DNA from: CAIWHR01 sp963734085
GTDB lineage: Bacteria > Pseudomonadota > Gammaproteobacteria > Burkholderiales > Casimicrobiaceae
Direction of reading: 5' to 3'
Length of the DNA: 64,000 bases
Assembly: GCA_963734085.1 (NCBI GenBank)
Contig: CAVTFT010000011.1
Span: 1 to 64,000 of the forward strand
In this document: in pieces, positions 26,992 to 36,296 of the stretch
Position numbering within the stretch: position 1 is the stretch's first letter
How the letters are laid out: every line of letters begins with the position of its first letter
Translations under genes and position numbers: made by a program
Notes under the pieces: model-generated
Database searches by the model: none
Told to the model about the DNA's origin: nothing
The model's input: the letters and a program-made list of their open reading frames with translations, nothing else

Positions 26992-28601
26992 TGGCGGTCT
27001 CCGCTCTCGGCCGCAGCGCTCATCGGCCCGGCGGCGCTCGTGTGCGCTCCTGGCATCGGTAGGGTGCCGGCGACCTGTTCCATCCGCGACGTGCCGGCCA
27101 GTTGCTGGAATTCCTTCGCGGCGAGCTCGGTCTTGCGCATCGGCTCATCGGGAAAGAGGCCGAGCGCGAAGATTGCAATCACGAGCGAGGCGAGAATGGC
27201 CTTTTCGCGCAGGCCGAGATCGACGAGCGGCATATGCGGCGCCTTCGCTTCGCCGTAGAGGAAGCCTTGCGCGAGCCGCAGCATGTAGAGTGCGCCGAGC
27301 ACTACGCCGGTGACGGCGCTCGCGGCCACGATTACCGGGTAGGCGTCGCCCAGCAGGAATTGCGGCCACGTCGCGTTGAACGTCCCGAGCAGCACCAGGA
27401 ATTCGCCGGTGAACCCGCTGGTCGTCGGGAGGCCGACCGAGGCGAGCGTCAGGACCATGAAGAACACCGAATAGACGGGCAGCAGTCTGGCGAGGCCGCC
27501 ATAAGCCGCGAGATCGCGCGTGTGGCAACGCTCGTAGATCATCCCGACCATCAGGAAGAGTCCCGCCGCCACGAGCCCGTGGCTCACCATCTGGATCACC
27601 GCCCCCTGGATGCCGAGGAGATCGAGGCTCACGAGCCCCAGCATCACGTAGCCCAGATGGCTGATCGACGAGTAGGCGATGATCTTCTTGATGTCGTTCT
27701 GCACGAGCGCGAGGCACGCGCCGTAGACGATGCTGACAACCGCGAGCGTCATGATCGCCGGCGTCAGCGCGCGCGTCGCGTCGGGAAACAGCGGGAAGCC
27801 CAGCTTCATGAAGCCGTACGTTCCCATCTTCAGCAGAACCCCGGCGAGGATCACCGAGCCGGCCGTCGGCGCCTCGACGTGCGCGTCGGGCAGCCACGTG
27901 TGCAGCGGCACCATCGGCACCTTGATCGCGAATGACAGCCCGAACGCACAAAGCAGCGCGATCTGGACGGGCAGCGACAGCTGCGAGCGATAGAGGTCGG
28001 TGAACGCGAACGAGGTGACGCCGGTCGTCGCGTTGAGCGAGAGCACGAGATAGATCACGGCAGCGAGCATCAGGATGCTGCCGAACGCCGTGTAGAGGAC
28101 GAACTTGAGCGTCGCGTAGATCCGGCGTTCGCCACCCCAGATGCCGATGATCAGGAACATCGGGATCAACATCGTTTCCCAGAACAGGTAGAACAGGAAC
28201 AGGTCCTGCGCGACGAACGTTCCCAGCATCGCGAACTGGATCAGGAGCACCATCGCGTAGAAGAGCTTGACGTCCTTCCTGATCGCGGTGAACGCACCGG
28301 CCACGACAAGCGGGCCCAGGAACGCCGTCAGCAGTACCAGCAGCACGTTGTAGCCGTCGAGGCCGATGCGGTAGTAGACCCCCCAATCGGCGATCCACGG
28401 GACCGCGGAGGCGAACTGGAGCCCGGGGATCTCGGCGTTGAACCTGGCGTAGAGCAGGGCGGTGACGGCGAGCTGCGCGACCGTCACCCAGAATGTGACC
28501 CAGCGGATCGCGCCTTCCGCGGCCGGCGGGACGAGCGTGAGCAGCACGATGCCCAGCACCGGCAAGTAGAGGACGACGTTGAGCAGGAGCGCGTCATCCA
28601 T
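26988..28601 (-). CDS. nuoM: NADH:quinone oxidoreductase subunit M
   Basis: A 537-residue antiporter-like subunit. FLFYLFWETMLIPMFLIIGIWGG contains the membrane glutamate, and KVPMVPLHTWLPDAHVEAPT and KIIAYSSISHLGYVMLG the lysine and histidine regions. The ATG at 28601 overlaps nuoL by eight bases. The frame is open upstream inside nuoL, but family similarity starts at MDDALLLNVVLYLPVLG. A short C-terminal tail rich in alanine and methionine extends beyond the last helix. Confidence 0.96.
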   Translation of the reverse strand: MDDALLLNVVLYLPVLGIVLLTLVPPAAEGAIRWVTFWVTVAQLAVTALLYARFNAEIPGLQFASAVPWIADWGVYYRIGLDGYNVLLVLLTAFLGPLVVAGAFTAIRKDVKLFYAMVLLIQFAMLGTFVAQDLFLFYLFWETMLIPMFLIIGIWGGERRIYATLKFVLYTAFGSILMLAAVIYLVLSLNATTGVTSFAFTDLYRSQLSLPVQIALLCAFGLSFAIKVPMVPLHTWLPDAHVEAPTAGSVILAGVLLKMGTYGFMKLGFPLFPDATRALTPAIMTLAVVSIVYGACLALVQNDIKKIIAYSSISHLGYVMLGLVSLDLLGIQGAVIQMVSHGLVAAGLFLMVGMIYERCHTRDLAAYGGLARLLPVYSVFFMVLTLASVGLPTTSGFTGEFLVLLGTFNATWPQFLLGDAYPVIVAASAVTGVVLGALYMLRLAQGFLYGEAKAPHMPLVDLGLREKAILASLVIAIFALGLFPDEPMRKTELAAKEFQQLAGTSRMEQVAGTLPMPGAHTSAAGPMSAAAESGDRQ

Positions 28602-30474
28602 GGTGGAAGCTCCACAGCAACGCGACGACGATCCCGCCGACGACGAAGAGCGCATAGAGGTGCACGTTGCCGGTCTGGACGCGGCCCAGGGCGCCGGCCG
28701 TGCGCTGCGCAAGACGTGCGAGACCGTCGAGCGTGCCGTCGAAGAGCACGCGGTCGCCGAAGCGCAGGAACAGGCGATCCGAGATGAAGTAGAGCGGCCG
28801 GGCGAGCAGCCGGTCGTAGAGCTCGTCGATGAAATACTTGCCGGCCAAGAGCGAGCGCAACGGTGCAAGCCGTGGCGCGACGCGGGTCGCGCGCGCCGCA
28901 TTGCGACCGAAGAACAGTGCGGCGCCGCCGAGTCCCGCGAGCGCGATCGCAATCGAGATCCAGAGCAGCGGCATCTCGAGTCCCTCGGCCGCATCCCGCG
29001 GTTCGGGCAGCGCCGGCAGCGCCGACAGGAAGTGCGGAACGTCGAAATAGCCGCCGATCGCCGAGAACACCGCGAGCGCGATCAGCACGAAGGTCATCGA
29101 GCGCGGCGACTCGTGCACATGGTGTTCGACTTCCTTGTCCATGCGCGGCGCGCCGAAGAACGTGAGCCACAGCAGCCGGAACATGTAGAACGCGGTCATC
29201 AGTGCGGTCGCGGCCATCACCGCCCATAGCAGCGGCGAGCCGCCGCGGTTGCTGCCGAAGGCGAACCACAGGATTTCGTCCTTCGACCAGAAGCCGGCGA
29301 GCGGCGGAATCCCGGCGATGGCTGCGGTCGCAACGAGGAACGTGACGAACGTGATCGGGATTTTCTTCGCCAATCCGCCCATCTTGCGAATGTCCTGCTC
29401 GCCCCCCAGCGCGTGGATGACGCTGCCGGCGCCGAGGAACAGGCACGCCTTGAAAAACGCGTGCGTGTAGACGTGGAAGATGCCGACGCCGTAGGCGCCG
29501 ACGCCCAGCGCGACGAACATGAAGCCCAGCTGCGAGACGGTCGAATACGCGAGCACCTTCTTGATGTCGTTCTGTGCGAGCGCGATCGTCGCAGCGAAGA
29601 AGGCGGTCGCCGCGCCGATCACGACGATGACCTGCGAGGCTTCGGGCGCCACGGCGTAGAGTCCGGACAGCCGCGCGACCAGGTACACGCCGGCGGTCAC
29701 CATCGTCGCCGCGTGGATCAGCGCCGAGACCGGTGTCGGCCCCGCCATCGCGTCCGGGAGCCACACGTGCAGCGGAATCTGCGCCGATTTTCCGGTCGCG
29801 CCGATGAACAGCAGGATGCCGATGAGGCTCGCGGAGACCGCGGGCGGTGTCGGGCTTGCGAACGCCGCATTGATGTGGTCCATGTCGAGCGTGCCGAGTC
29901 CCCAGTAGCACAGGAACAGACCGAGCAGGAACCCGGCGTCGCCGATCCGGTTCGTGACGAACGCTTTCTTGCCGGCGCGCGCCTTCTCGGGATCGTCGAA
30001 CCAGAAGCCGATCAGCAGGTACGACGCGAGGCCTACGCCCTCCCAGCCCACGAACAGGACGAAGAGCGAGCGGCCGAGCACCAGCAGCAGCATGAAGAAG
30101 AGGAACAGGTTGAGGTACGCGAAAAAGCGGGCGTAGCTCTTGTCTTCCTTCATGTAGCCGGTCGAATAGACGTGGATCAGCGATCCGACGCCGGTGACGA
30201 TCAGCGTCATCACCGCAGCGAGGCGGTCGAAATAGAACGCCACCTCGAACGTCCGCTCGCCGATCGTCGCCCAGGTATAGGCGGTCTCCAGCAGCGGCTC
30301 GCTGCCGCCGGCCAGCAGGTCGATCGTGCAGCGGATCGCGAGCAGGAACGACGCGATCGGCAGGCCGCAGCCGACGACGGTGACGAAATGTTTGCCGAGC
30401 CGGTTTCCGAGCGTCCCGTTGACGAGGAAGCCCGCGAGCGGCAGGACGACGATCAGTGTGAGGAGCGAAGTCAT
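28594..30474 (-). CDS. nuoL: NADH:quinone oxidoreductase subunit L
   Basis: A 626-residue antiporter-like subunit with the long lateral helix expected at the C-terminus. FVGWEGVGLASYLLIGFWF, QIPLHVWLPDAMAGPTPVSA and KKVLAYSTVSQLGFMFVALG are the standard channel segments. The ATG at 30474 overlaps the nuoK stop by four bases. Confidence 0.97.
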   Translation of the reverse strand: MTSLLTLIVVLPLAGFLVNGTLGNRLGKHFVTVVGCGLPIASFLLAIRCTIDLLAGGSEPLLETAYTWATIGERTFEVAFYFDRLAAVMTLIVTGVGSLIHVYSTGYMKEDKSYARFFAYLNLFLFFMLLLVLGRSLFVLFVGWEGVGLASYLLIGFWFDDPEKARAGKKAFVTNRIGDAGFLLGLFLCYWGLGTLDMDHINAAFASPTPPAVSASLIGILLFIGATGKSAQIPLHVWLPDAMAGPTPVSALIHAATMVTAGVYLVARLSGLYAVAPEASQVIVVIGAATAFFAATIALAQNDIKKVLAYSTVSQLGFMFVALGVGAYGVGIFHVYTHAFFKACLFLGAGSVIHALGGEQDIRKMGGLAKKIPITFVTFLVATAAIAGIPPLAGFWSKDEILWFAFGSNRGGSPLLWAVMAATALMTAFYMFRLLWLTFFGAPRMDKEVEHHVHESPRSMTFVLIALAVFSAIGGYFDVPHFLSALPALPEPRDAAEGLEMPLLWISIAIALAGLGGAALFFGRNAARATRVAPRLAPLRSLLAGKYFIDELYDRLLARPLYFISDRLFLRFGDRVLFDGTLDGLARLAQRTAGALGRVQTGNVHLYALFVVGGIVVALLWSFHHG

Positions 30475-30773
30475 CCCTTGAGGTCCGAGTACGCCGCGGC
30501 GTCCAGCGTGCGCTTCTGCCGCACGAGCAACAGGACGATCGGGATCGCAATCGCGATTTCGGCGGCCGCGACGACGAAGATCAGAAACACCAGCACGGCG
30601 CCTGCGGCGGTGCCGGTCTGCTGCGCGAACGTCACGAGCGACAGGTTGACGCCGTTCAGCATCAGCTCCATGCACATCAGCATCACGAGAAGATTGCGCC
30701 GGACGATCACGCCGAGGAGCCCCAGCGCGAACAGCGCGAGCGAGAGCACGAGCAGCGCGGAGAGCTTATCCAC
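30471..30773 (-). CDS. nuoK: NADH:quinone oxidoreductase subunit K
   Basis: A 100-residue three-helix subunit. LLVMLMCMELMLNGVNLSLV and VVAAAEIAIAIPIVLLL carry the two conserved membrane glutamates needed for proton pumping. The start is GTG at 30773, overlapping nuoJ by eight bases. Confidence 0.97.
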   Translation of the reverse strand: MDKLSALLVLSLALFALGLLGVIVRRNLLVMLMCMELMLNGVNLSLVTFAQQTGTAAGAVLVFLIFVVAAAEIAIAIPIVLLLVRQKRTLDAAAYSDLKG

Positions 30774-31287
30774 CGCGGCTCCTCGGACCCTTGATGACGG
30801 CGATCGCCGCGACGACCGCGGCGACGAGCAGCACGGAAGTCAGCTCGAACTGCAGCCAGTATTCGTTGAGGAACGCGGCGGAAAATTGCTGCAGGCCGAA
30901 AGAGACGGTCACCGTGGCCACGGCGAAGAGCCCGTGCGCGAGCGCGTAGACGAGCGTGCCGGCGAGCAGGACGGCTGCGACGATGCCGGGCACGAGAAAG
31001 CCCGAGAAGCGGCGCGTGAACGACGGATCGCGGACGTCGAGCAGCATGATCACGTAGACCATGAACACCATGACGGCGCTGACGTAGATCAGCACCTGGA
31101 ACGCGGCGATGAAGTGGACGCCGAGAAGGCCGTAGATGCCGCCCAGGAACACCATCGTCGAGATCAGCGCCATCGCCACCTGCATCGGATGGCGGAGCAC
31201 GAGCATCAGCGCCGCGCCGACGAGTGCCGAGACGGCAAACACGTAGATCAGCAGCGTGTCCAGGTTCTCCAGCAGGGATTCGATCAT
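30766..31287 (-). CDS. nuoJ: NADH:quinone oxidoreductase subunit J
   Basis: A 173-residue membrane subunit with five helices. HPMQVAMALISTMVFLGGIYG and FQVLIYVSAVMVFMVYVIMLL (ND6-like, with the pi-bulge tyrosine region) identify it. The ATG at 31287 overlaps the nuoI stop by four bases; upstream in-frame sequence is antisense-like and not conserved. Confidence 0.95.
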   Translation of the reverse strand: MIESLLENLDTLLIYVFAVSALVGAALMLVLRHPMQVAMALISTMVFLGGIYGLLGVHFIAAFQVLIYVSAVMVFMVYVIMLLDVRDPSFTRRFSGFLVPGIVAAVLLAGTLVYALAHGLFAVATVTVSFGLQQFSAAFLNEYWLQFELTSVLLVAAVVAAIAVIKGPRSRGG

Positions 31288-31877
31288 TCGGCGGCCCCCC
31301 TCGGCCGTGTCTGCTGCGCAGCCACATCCTTGGCGGGATAAGGCTTCGCGACGTCGCTGCGGGGGCTCCACGAGAGCAGTTCATCGAGCCCGAGCCACAT
31401 GTGGTCGCGATCGTGGCGCGGCAGATTGGGCACTTCCTTGACCATCCGGATCGCGTCCTCGGGACAGGCTTCGACGCAAAGTCCGCAGAAGATGCAGCGC
31501 GAATAGTCGATCTCGAAGCGGGACGGATATTTCGGGTGGGCAGGGTCATCCGGATCGAATGCCGCGTCGATCTCGATCACCTTCGCCGGGCACACCGTCG
31601 CGCACATGTTGCAGGCGACGCACTGCGGCTTCCCGTCGGGGCGCTGCGTCAGCACGTGCTTGCCGCGGTTGCCGGCCGCGTAGTCCCACCGCGTTTCCTC
31701 GGGGTAGTACGTCGTCAGCGCGCCTTTGCGTCCCGTCATCCACCGTCCCATGTTGCGCAGGAAGATGCCGCCGGTGATGATGAGGCCGCGCAGGATCTCG
31801 GGCAGATACGCCCGCTCCCACCACGTCATCGTGGCGGAATTCCAGTAGACCTTGCGGACGTGGCTGCGCTTCATCAT
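31284..31877 (-). CDS. nuoI: NADH:quinone oxidoreductase subunit I (two [4Fe-4S])
   Basis: A 197-residue iron-sulfur subunit with the two motifs CVACNMCATVCPAKVIEI and CIFCGLCVEACPEDAI, binding clusters N6a and N6b. Two ATGs lie in tandem at 31877 and 31874. Upstream is not native leader but a copy of the dispersed repeat, whose GGGGG tract sits seven bases before the first ATG and may serve as ribosome site. A frame open through the repeat would add unconserved residues and was rejected. Confidence 0.95.
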   Translation of the reverse strand: MMKRSHVRKVYWNSATMTWWERAYLPEILRGLIITGGIFLRNMGRWMTGRKGALTTYYPEETRWDYAAGNRGKHVLTQRPDGKPQCVACNMCATVCPAKVIEIDAAFDPDDPAHPKYPSRFEIDYSRCIFCGLCVEACPEDAIRMVKEVPNLPRHDRDHMWLGLDELLSWSPRSDVAKPYPAKDVAAQQTRPRGAAE

Positions 31878-31965
31878 GGGTGTGCCCCCACGCTTGCGGC
31901 TGACGCCGCTGCGCTGCCCCCCGAGGGGGACCAATTCGCGCCTTGGAGCGGTCCGGCGGCGCTCA
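31878..31965. repeat. GC-rich dispersed intergenic repeat, copy between nuoI and nuoH
   Basis: This element fills the nuoH-nuoI gap and includes the nuoH stop codon (tca, 31963-31965). On the plus strand it runs gtgtgcccccacgcttgcgg, then the ccccccgaggggg palindrome, a ccttgg box and ggcggcgctcat. Its orientation relative to transcription is opposite to that of the narG-narH copy. Confidence 0.8.
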
Positions 31966-33108
31966 TGGTCGGTTGGTGAGCCACCATACGGCGACGACGG
32001 TGACGATCAGGTTTGCGAGCGAGAGCGGGAACATGAACTTCCACGCGAACGCGAGGACCTGGTCGTAGCGGAAGCGCGGCAGCGTCCAGCGGATCAGGAT
32101 CTGGAAGCTCGACATCAGCAGCACTTTGACCAGAAAAACGACGAGCTGGATGACGACGACGAGGCCATGGGGGAGCGGCACGGCGTGATTGCCGGGAAAG
32201 ACGAACCCGCCGTCGTTCATGTACGGCAGGTTGTAGCCGCCGAGGAAGAGCGTCGTGAAGAGCGCGGCGATGATGGCGATCTCGATGAACTCGGCGAACA
32301 TGAAAAGGCCCATCTTCATCGCGCTGTATTCGGTGTAGAAGCCGGCGATGAGCTCCGATTCGGCCTCGGGCAGATCGAAGGGAATGCGCTTGTTCTCGGC
32401 CATCGCCGCCGCCATGAACAGCGTCGCGGCGAACGGCTGATAGACGATCCCCCACGCGGGCAAGACCCCCAGAACGATGCCGGACTGCTGCTGGACGATC
32501 GACGTCAGGTCGACGCTGCCGTAGACGACGATCAGTCCGAGCACGGTCAGCCCCATGATCAGCTCGTAGGAGATCATCTGCGAGCCGGCGCGCAGCGCGC
32601 CCAGCATCGAGAACTTGTTTGACGAAGCCCAGCCGGCGAGCATCGCGCCGATGATCGTCATCCCGCCGAACGCGAACACGATCAACAGCCCGGCATCGAG
32701 GCGCGCGATCTGCAGTGGATAGGTGCGGTCGCCGAAAAAGTCGGCGAGCGAAGGGAAGAGCTTCGCGGGCTCGAGCAGGCCGCCGAAGGGGATTACCGCG
32801 AAGACGAGCAGCACCGGCGTGAACACGACCCAGGGCGCAACCGCATAGGCGTACCAGTCGTAGGAGCGCGGCCGCCAATCTTCCTTGACCAGCATCTTGA
32901 GGCCATCGGCAAGGCCGTGGAACAAGCCGAGCCAGACGAGCTTCACCTGCGTGAACGGGATCCGCACATAGGCACGGTTCGCGCCGATCCGGTCCGACAT
33001 CACCGCGGCCTGCTTGCGCTCGACCCAGGTGAGCACCGTGCCGAAGGTCATCAGCACGGCGAGCGCGTAGACGATGTACACGGCGTAGACGACGAGGTCC
33101 TGGATCAT
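31963..33108 (-). CDS. nuoH: NADH:quinone oxidoreductase subunit H
   Basis: A 381-residue membrane subunit that helps form the quinone pocket. FDLPEAESELIAGFYTEYS is the conserved acidic loop. The first loop reads ERKQAAVMSDRIGANRAYV, whereas most proteobacterial NuoH have a RIGPNRVGP form, so this subunit belongs to a divergent type. The ATG overlaps the nuoG stop by four bases. Confidence 0.95.
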   Translation of the reverse strand: MIQDLVVYAVYIVYALAVLMTFGTVLTWVERKQAAVMSDRIGANRAYVRIPFTQVKLVWLGLFHGLADGLKMLVKEDWRPRSYDWYAYAVAPWVVFTPVLLVFAVIPFGGLLEPAKLFPSLADFFGDRTYPLQIARLDAGLLIVFAFGGMTIIGAMLAGWASSNKFSMLGALRAGSQMISYELIMGLTVLGLIVVYGSVDLTSIVQQQSGIVLGVLPAWGIVYQPFAATLFMAAAMAENKRIPFDLPEAESELIAGFYTEYSAMKMGLFMFAEFIEIAIIAALFTTLFLGGYNLPYMNDGGFVFPGNHAVPLPHGLVVVIQLVVFLVKVLLMSSFQILIRWTLPRFRYDQVLAFAWKFMFPLSLANLIVTVVAVWWLTNRP

Positions 33109-34538
33109 GCGTGAGCCATCACGGGCGCGGCGAGCTGCGCGAACAACGCCTCGGCATCGATCACCGCGGGTGCTTTGGCGAAGCAGGGTTCGAACGCGCT
33201 GACCGTGCCTTCGAAGTTCGTGTAATGGCCGGCGCGTTCGGTCTGGATGCTGATCGGGAAGAACACGTCGGCATGCCCGTTTTCGGGAAGCAGGTACGAA
33301 TTGGCGAAGATCACCTTCGCGCCCCGGGGCAGCGTGCCGAACTCGAAGCCCTCTCCCCAGACGAGCACGAGATCGGTGCCGGCAGCGAAACGGATCGCCT
33401 CGGTACCGAAGTGCGCGCGCGCCGCGGCGGTATTCGGATTCTTGTCGGCGCGGATCAGCAGATCATCCTCGATCGGCTCGCCGGGAGCGGCCACGTGGTC
33501 CGGCTTCACGAACGTGGCGAAGCGGCCGCCGAGCGCCTTCTTGCACGCAGCCAGCTCTTCGTTCGAGCCCCAGCTCGACACCAGCGCGACCGGATGCTTC
33601 GCGTTGGCGATCAGCGCCTGTGCCGCTTCGACGGCGTCGGCGAGCTCGACCGGCTTGCCCTTGCGCATCGGCTGCAGCGCGCGCGGACGTTCGAAGATCT
33701 GGGCGAGATCGCGGCCCTTGTTGCAGATCCAGGGGCCATTCACCGCGGGGTTCTCGAGCGGCGTCACGCGCGCGATGCTCGTGTTCTGCCGCGGATCGAG
33801 CGCCTTCAGCCGCCACTCCGGCTTGCGGTGCCAGATCTCAACGGTGCAGCCGCGCGCACAGCCCGGGCAGATCGACGGCGTGCGTTCGAGGTACCAGACC
33901 CGGGCCTTGTGCAGGAACGACCGCGACAGCAGCGCACCGACCGGGCAGATGTCGATGACGTTGTCGGAATAGGGATCGGCGTCGAACGATGCGTCCTCCG
34001 CGGCGCGCACGACCGACACGTCACCGCGCTCCTTGATGCCGAGCGCGTTCGTTTTCGAGATCTCGCGCGTGAAGCGCACGCAGCGCGAGCACAGGATGCA
34101 GCGCTCGTTGTCGAGCACGATCCGCTTGCCCAGGGGGACGAACTTGGTCGACCGGACTTTGGCATCGCGCGAGATCGACCGCTCGCCGTTGTACTCGAAG
34201 TGATAGTCCTGCAGCGTGCATTCGCCGGCCTTGTCGCAGATCCCGCAGTCGACCGGATGGTTGAGCGTGAGAAACTGCAGCGTCGCCTTGCGGTGCGCGC
34301 GCACGAGCCCGGAGTCGGTCAGCACCTTCAACCCTTCGCTCGCGGGCATGTTGCAGGCGATCTCGACCCAGTCCTTGCCCTCCTGCTGGACCACGCAGAT
34401 GCGGCAGTTGCCGGCGATCGACAGCGACTTGTGCCAGCAGAAATAGGGGATGAAAAAGCCGTTCCGCAGTGCGGCCTGCAGCACGGTCTCGTCCGCCGCG
34501 GCCTGGACCGCTTGTCCGTTGATGAAGATCTCAGGCAT
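33105..34538 (-). CDS. nuoG: NADH:quinone oxidoreductase subunit G, short form
   Basis: A 477-residue protein with the iron-sulfur head of NuoG: a [2Fe-2S] motif (CWHKSLSIAGNCRICVV ... CNMPA), then HPVDCGICDKAGECTLQ, CILCSRCVRFTREI ... DICPVGAL and the molybdopterin-type CPGCARGCTVEIW. The following domain is only about 220 residues, whereas NuoG of most proteobacteria is 700-900 residues with a full, catalytically dead molybdopterin fold. The C-terminus is intact-looking (TERAGHYTNFEGTVSAFEP) and there is no frameshift, so the shortening is within the middle of that fold. The start at 34538 overlaps nuoF by eight bases. Confidence 0.93.
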   Translation of the reverse strand: MPEIFINGQAVQAAADETVLQAALRNGFFIPYFCWHKSLSIAGNCRICVVQQEGKDWVEIACNMPASEGLKVLTDSGLVRAHRKATLQFLTLNHPVDCGICDKAGECTLQDYHFEYNGERSISRDAKVRSTKFVPLGKRIVLDNERCILCSRCVRFTREISKTNALGIKERGDVSVVRAAEDASFDADPYSDNVIDICPVGALLSRSFLHKARVWYLERTPSICPGCARGCTVEIWHRKPEWRLKALDPRQNTSIARVTPLENPAVNGPWICNKGRDLAQIFERPRALQPMRKGKPVELADAVEAAQALIANAKHPVALVSSWGSNEELAACKKALGGRFATFVKPDHVAAPGEPIEDDLLIRADKNPNTAAARAHFGTEAIRFAAGTDLVLVWGEGFEFGTLPRGAKVIFANSYLLPENGHADVFFPISIQTERAGHYTNFEGTVSAFEPCFAKAPAVIDAEALFAQLAAPVMAHA

Positions 34539-35832
34539 ATGCGGGAACGATCGCCTCGAGGTTGCCGTCGAGGCGCGAGCGCTTGTGCTCGATGAAATAC
34601 TCGAATTCGTCGCGGTATTTGGCGAGGATGCCGACGGTCGCATAGCCTGCCGCGTCGCCCATGCCGCAGATCGTCGTGCCGTCGTTCAGCTTCGAGATCT
34701 CGATCAGGCGCGCGATGTCCTCGGGGCGGCCTTCGCCGGCGGCGATGCGGTCGATGATCCGGTGCATCCAGCCCATGCCTTCGCGGCACGGCGTGCACTG
34801 GCCGCACGATTCGTGATGGTAGAAGCGCAGCATGACCTGCAGCAGCCGCACCATGCACGTGCCTTCGGCGATGACGATCATGCCGCCGGAGCCGATCGAC
34901 GAGCCGGCGCCTTCGAGCGACTGCTTGTCGTAGGTGAGCGGCTCGCATTCGGCGGCGGTCAGCACCTTGGTCGAGATGCCGCCGGGAACGATGCACTTGA
35001 GCTTCTTCCCGCCGGTGACGCCGCCGCAATCCTCGAACAGGAACTTCGCGAGCGGATAGCCGTATTCGAGTTCGTAGACGCCCGGACGGTTGATGTGCCC
35101 GGAGATCGACACGAGCTGGGTGCCCGGGCATTTCGGCGTCCCGATCTTCTTGAATGCTTCGGCCCCGTTGGCGATGATCCCGGCGACATTGGAGAGCGTC
35201 TCGACGTTGTTGACGACCGTCGGTCGCTGATAGAGACCTTTCACGGTGAGACGCGGCGGCCGGTTGCGCGGGTAGCCGCGCTTGCCTTCGACGGAGGCGA
35301 GGAGCCCTGACGCCTCGCCGCAGACGTACGAGCCCGCGCCGCGGATGACGTTGATGTCGCAGTCGAATGCCCGACCCAGGATGCCTTTGCCGAGGAGCTC
35401 GGCGTCATACGCTTCCTCGATCGCGCCGGCGAGACGACGGTAGGGCAAGTCGAACTCGCCGCGGATGTAGACGAAGGCGTGACGCACCTGCAGTGCATGC
35501 GCGGTGATGAGCATCGATTCGATCAGCAGGTGCGGCGAATGCTCGAGGATCCAGCGGTCCTTGAACGTGCCCGGCTCGCCTTCGTCGGCATTGGCGCAAA
35601 GGTAGTGCGGCTGCCCATCGTCGAGCTTGACGACCGCCCACTTCCTGCCCACGGGAAACGCCGCGCCGCCGTGGCCGAGCAGACCCGCTGCGGTCACCTC
35701 CTTCGTTACGTCCTGCGGCGCCATCGCGAGCGCCTTCCCCAGCGTCTGATAGCCGCCGCGTGCGCGATAATCCGCCAGCGTGTGCGACGTTGCGGTGACC
35801 GGGAAGGTCATGATGAGCTGCCGCCCGGGCAT
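34531..35832 (-). CDS. nuoF: NADH:quinone oxidoreductase subunit F (NADH and FMN site)
   Basis: A 433-residue subunit that binds NADH, FMN and cluster N3. GHGGAAFPVGRKW and CANADEGEPGTFKDR form the flavin/NADH fold, and ESCGQCTPCREG with a later cysteine in TTICGMGDA binds N3. The segment CGEASGLLASVEGKRGYPRN differs from the usual CGEETALLESLEGKRG. The ATG at 35832 shares a base with the nuoE stop. The frame is open into nuoE but the conserved protein starts here. Confidence 0.95.
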   Translation of the reverse strand: MPGRQLIMTFPVTATSHTLADYRARGGYQTLGKALAMAPQDVTKEVTAAGLLGHGGAAFPVGRKWAVVKLDDGQPHYLCANADEGEPGTFKDRWILEHSPHLLIESMLITAHALQVRHAFVYIRGEFDLPYRRLAGAIEEAYDAELLGKGILGRAFDCDINVIRGAGSYVCGEASGLLASVEGKRGYPRNRPPRLTVKGLYQRPTVVNNVETLSNVAGIIANGAEAFKKIGTPKCPGTQLVSISGHINRPGVYELEYGYPLAKFLFEDCGGVTGGKKLKCIVPGGISTKVLTAAECEPLTYDKQSLEGAGSSIGSGGMIVIAEGTCMVRLLQVMLRFYHHESCGQCTPCREGMGWMHRIIDRIAAGEGRPEDIARLIEISKLNDGTTICGMGDAAGYATVGILAKYRDEFEYFIEHKRSRLDGNLEAIVPAYA

Positions 35833-36296
35833 TATTTCAGCTCCTCGAGCAGCGCATTGACCTTGTCGATCGTCATGTTCTCGTGGTACGTGTCGTTGAT
35901 CATCACGACCGGTGCCGTTCCGCACGAGCCCAAACACTCGGCCGTCGACAACGTGAACCGTCCGTCGGCAGTCGTCTGCCCTGGCGCGACGCCGAGCTTT
36001 TTCGCCAGATGGTCGATCAGCCGCTCCGCAGAGAGCATCGAGCACGTCACGTTGCGGCAGCACTGGATGTGCCAGCGGCCGACGGGCTTGCGCCGGAATT
36101 GCGTGTAGAACGAGAGAACTTCCTCGATCTGGATGCGGGGTACGCCGAGATACTCCACGAGGCCGTCGATGTCCGTGTCGGCGACGTAGCCGCGATCCTC
36201 CTGGATCCGGCGCACGCACGGCATCACCAGCGAGGACTCGAAGCCCGCGGGAAAGCGCGCCTTCCACTTGTCGAATTCGGGGATCAGGTGCTTCAC
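35832..36296 (-). CDS. nuoE: NADH:quinone oxidoreductase subunit E
   Basis: A 154-residue thioredoxin-fold [2Fe-2S] subunit. HIQCCRNVTCSML and AECLGSCGTAPVVMIND contain the cluster ligands. The start is GTG at 36296, overlapping the nuoD stop (GTGA, 36293-36296), with GGGGAG nine to ten bases before it; upstream in-frame sequence lies inside nuoD and is not conserved. Confidence 0.95.
   Translation of the reverse strand: MKHLIPEFDKWKARFPAGFESSLVMPCVRRIQEDRGYVADTDIDGLVEYLGVPRIQIEEVLSFYTQFRRKPVGRWHIQCCRNVTCSMLSAERLIDHLAKKLGVAPGQTTADGRFTLSTAECLGSCGTAPVVMINDTYHENMTIDKVNALLEELK

Noticed and set aside
34531..34538. Frameshift or assembly error as the cause of the short NuoG
   Set aside because: The frame is continuous from a normal N-terminus to a NuoG-like C-terminus, and both neighbours overlap normally.
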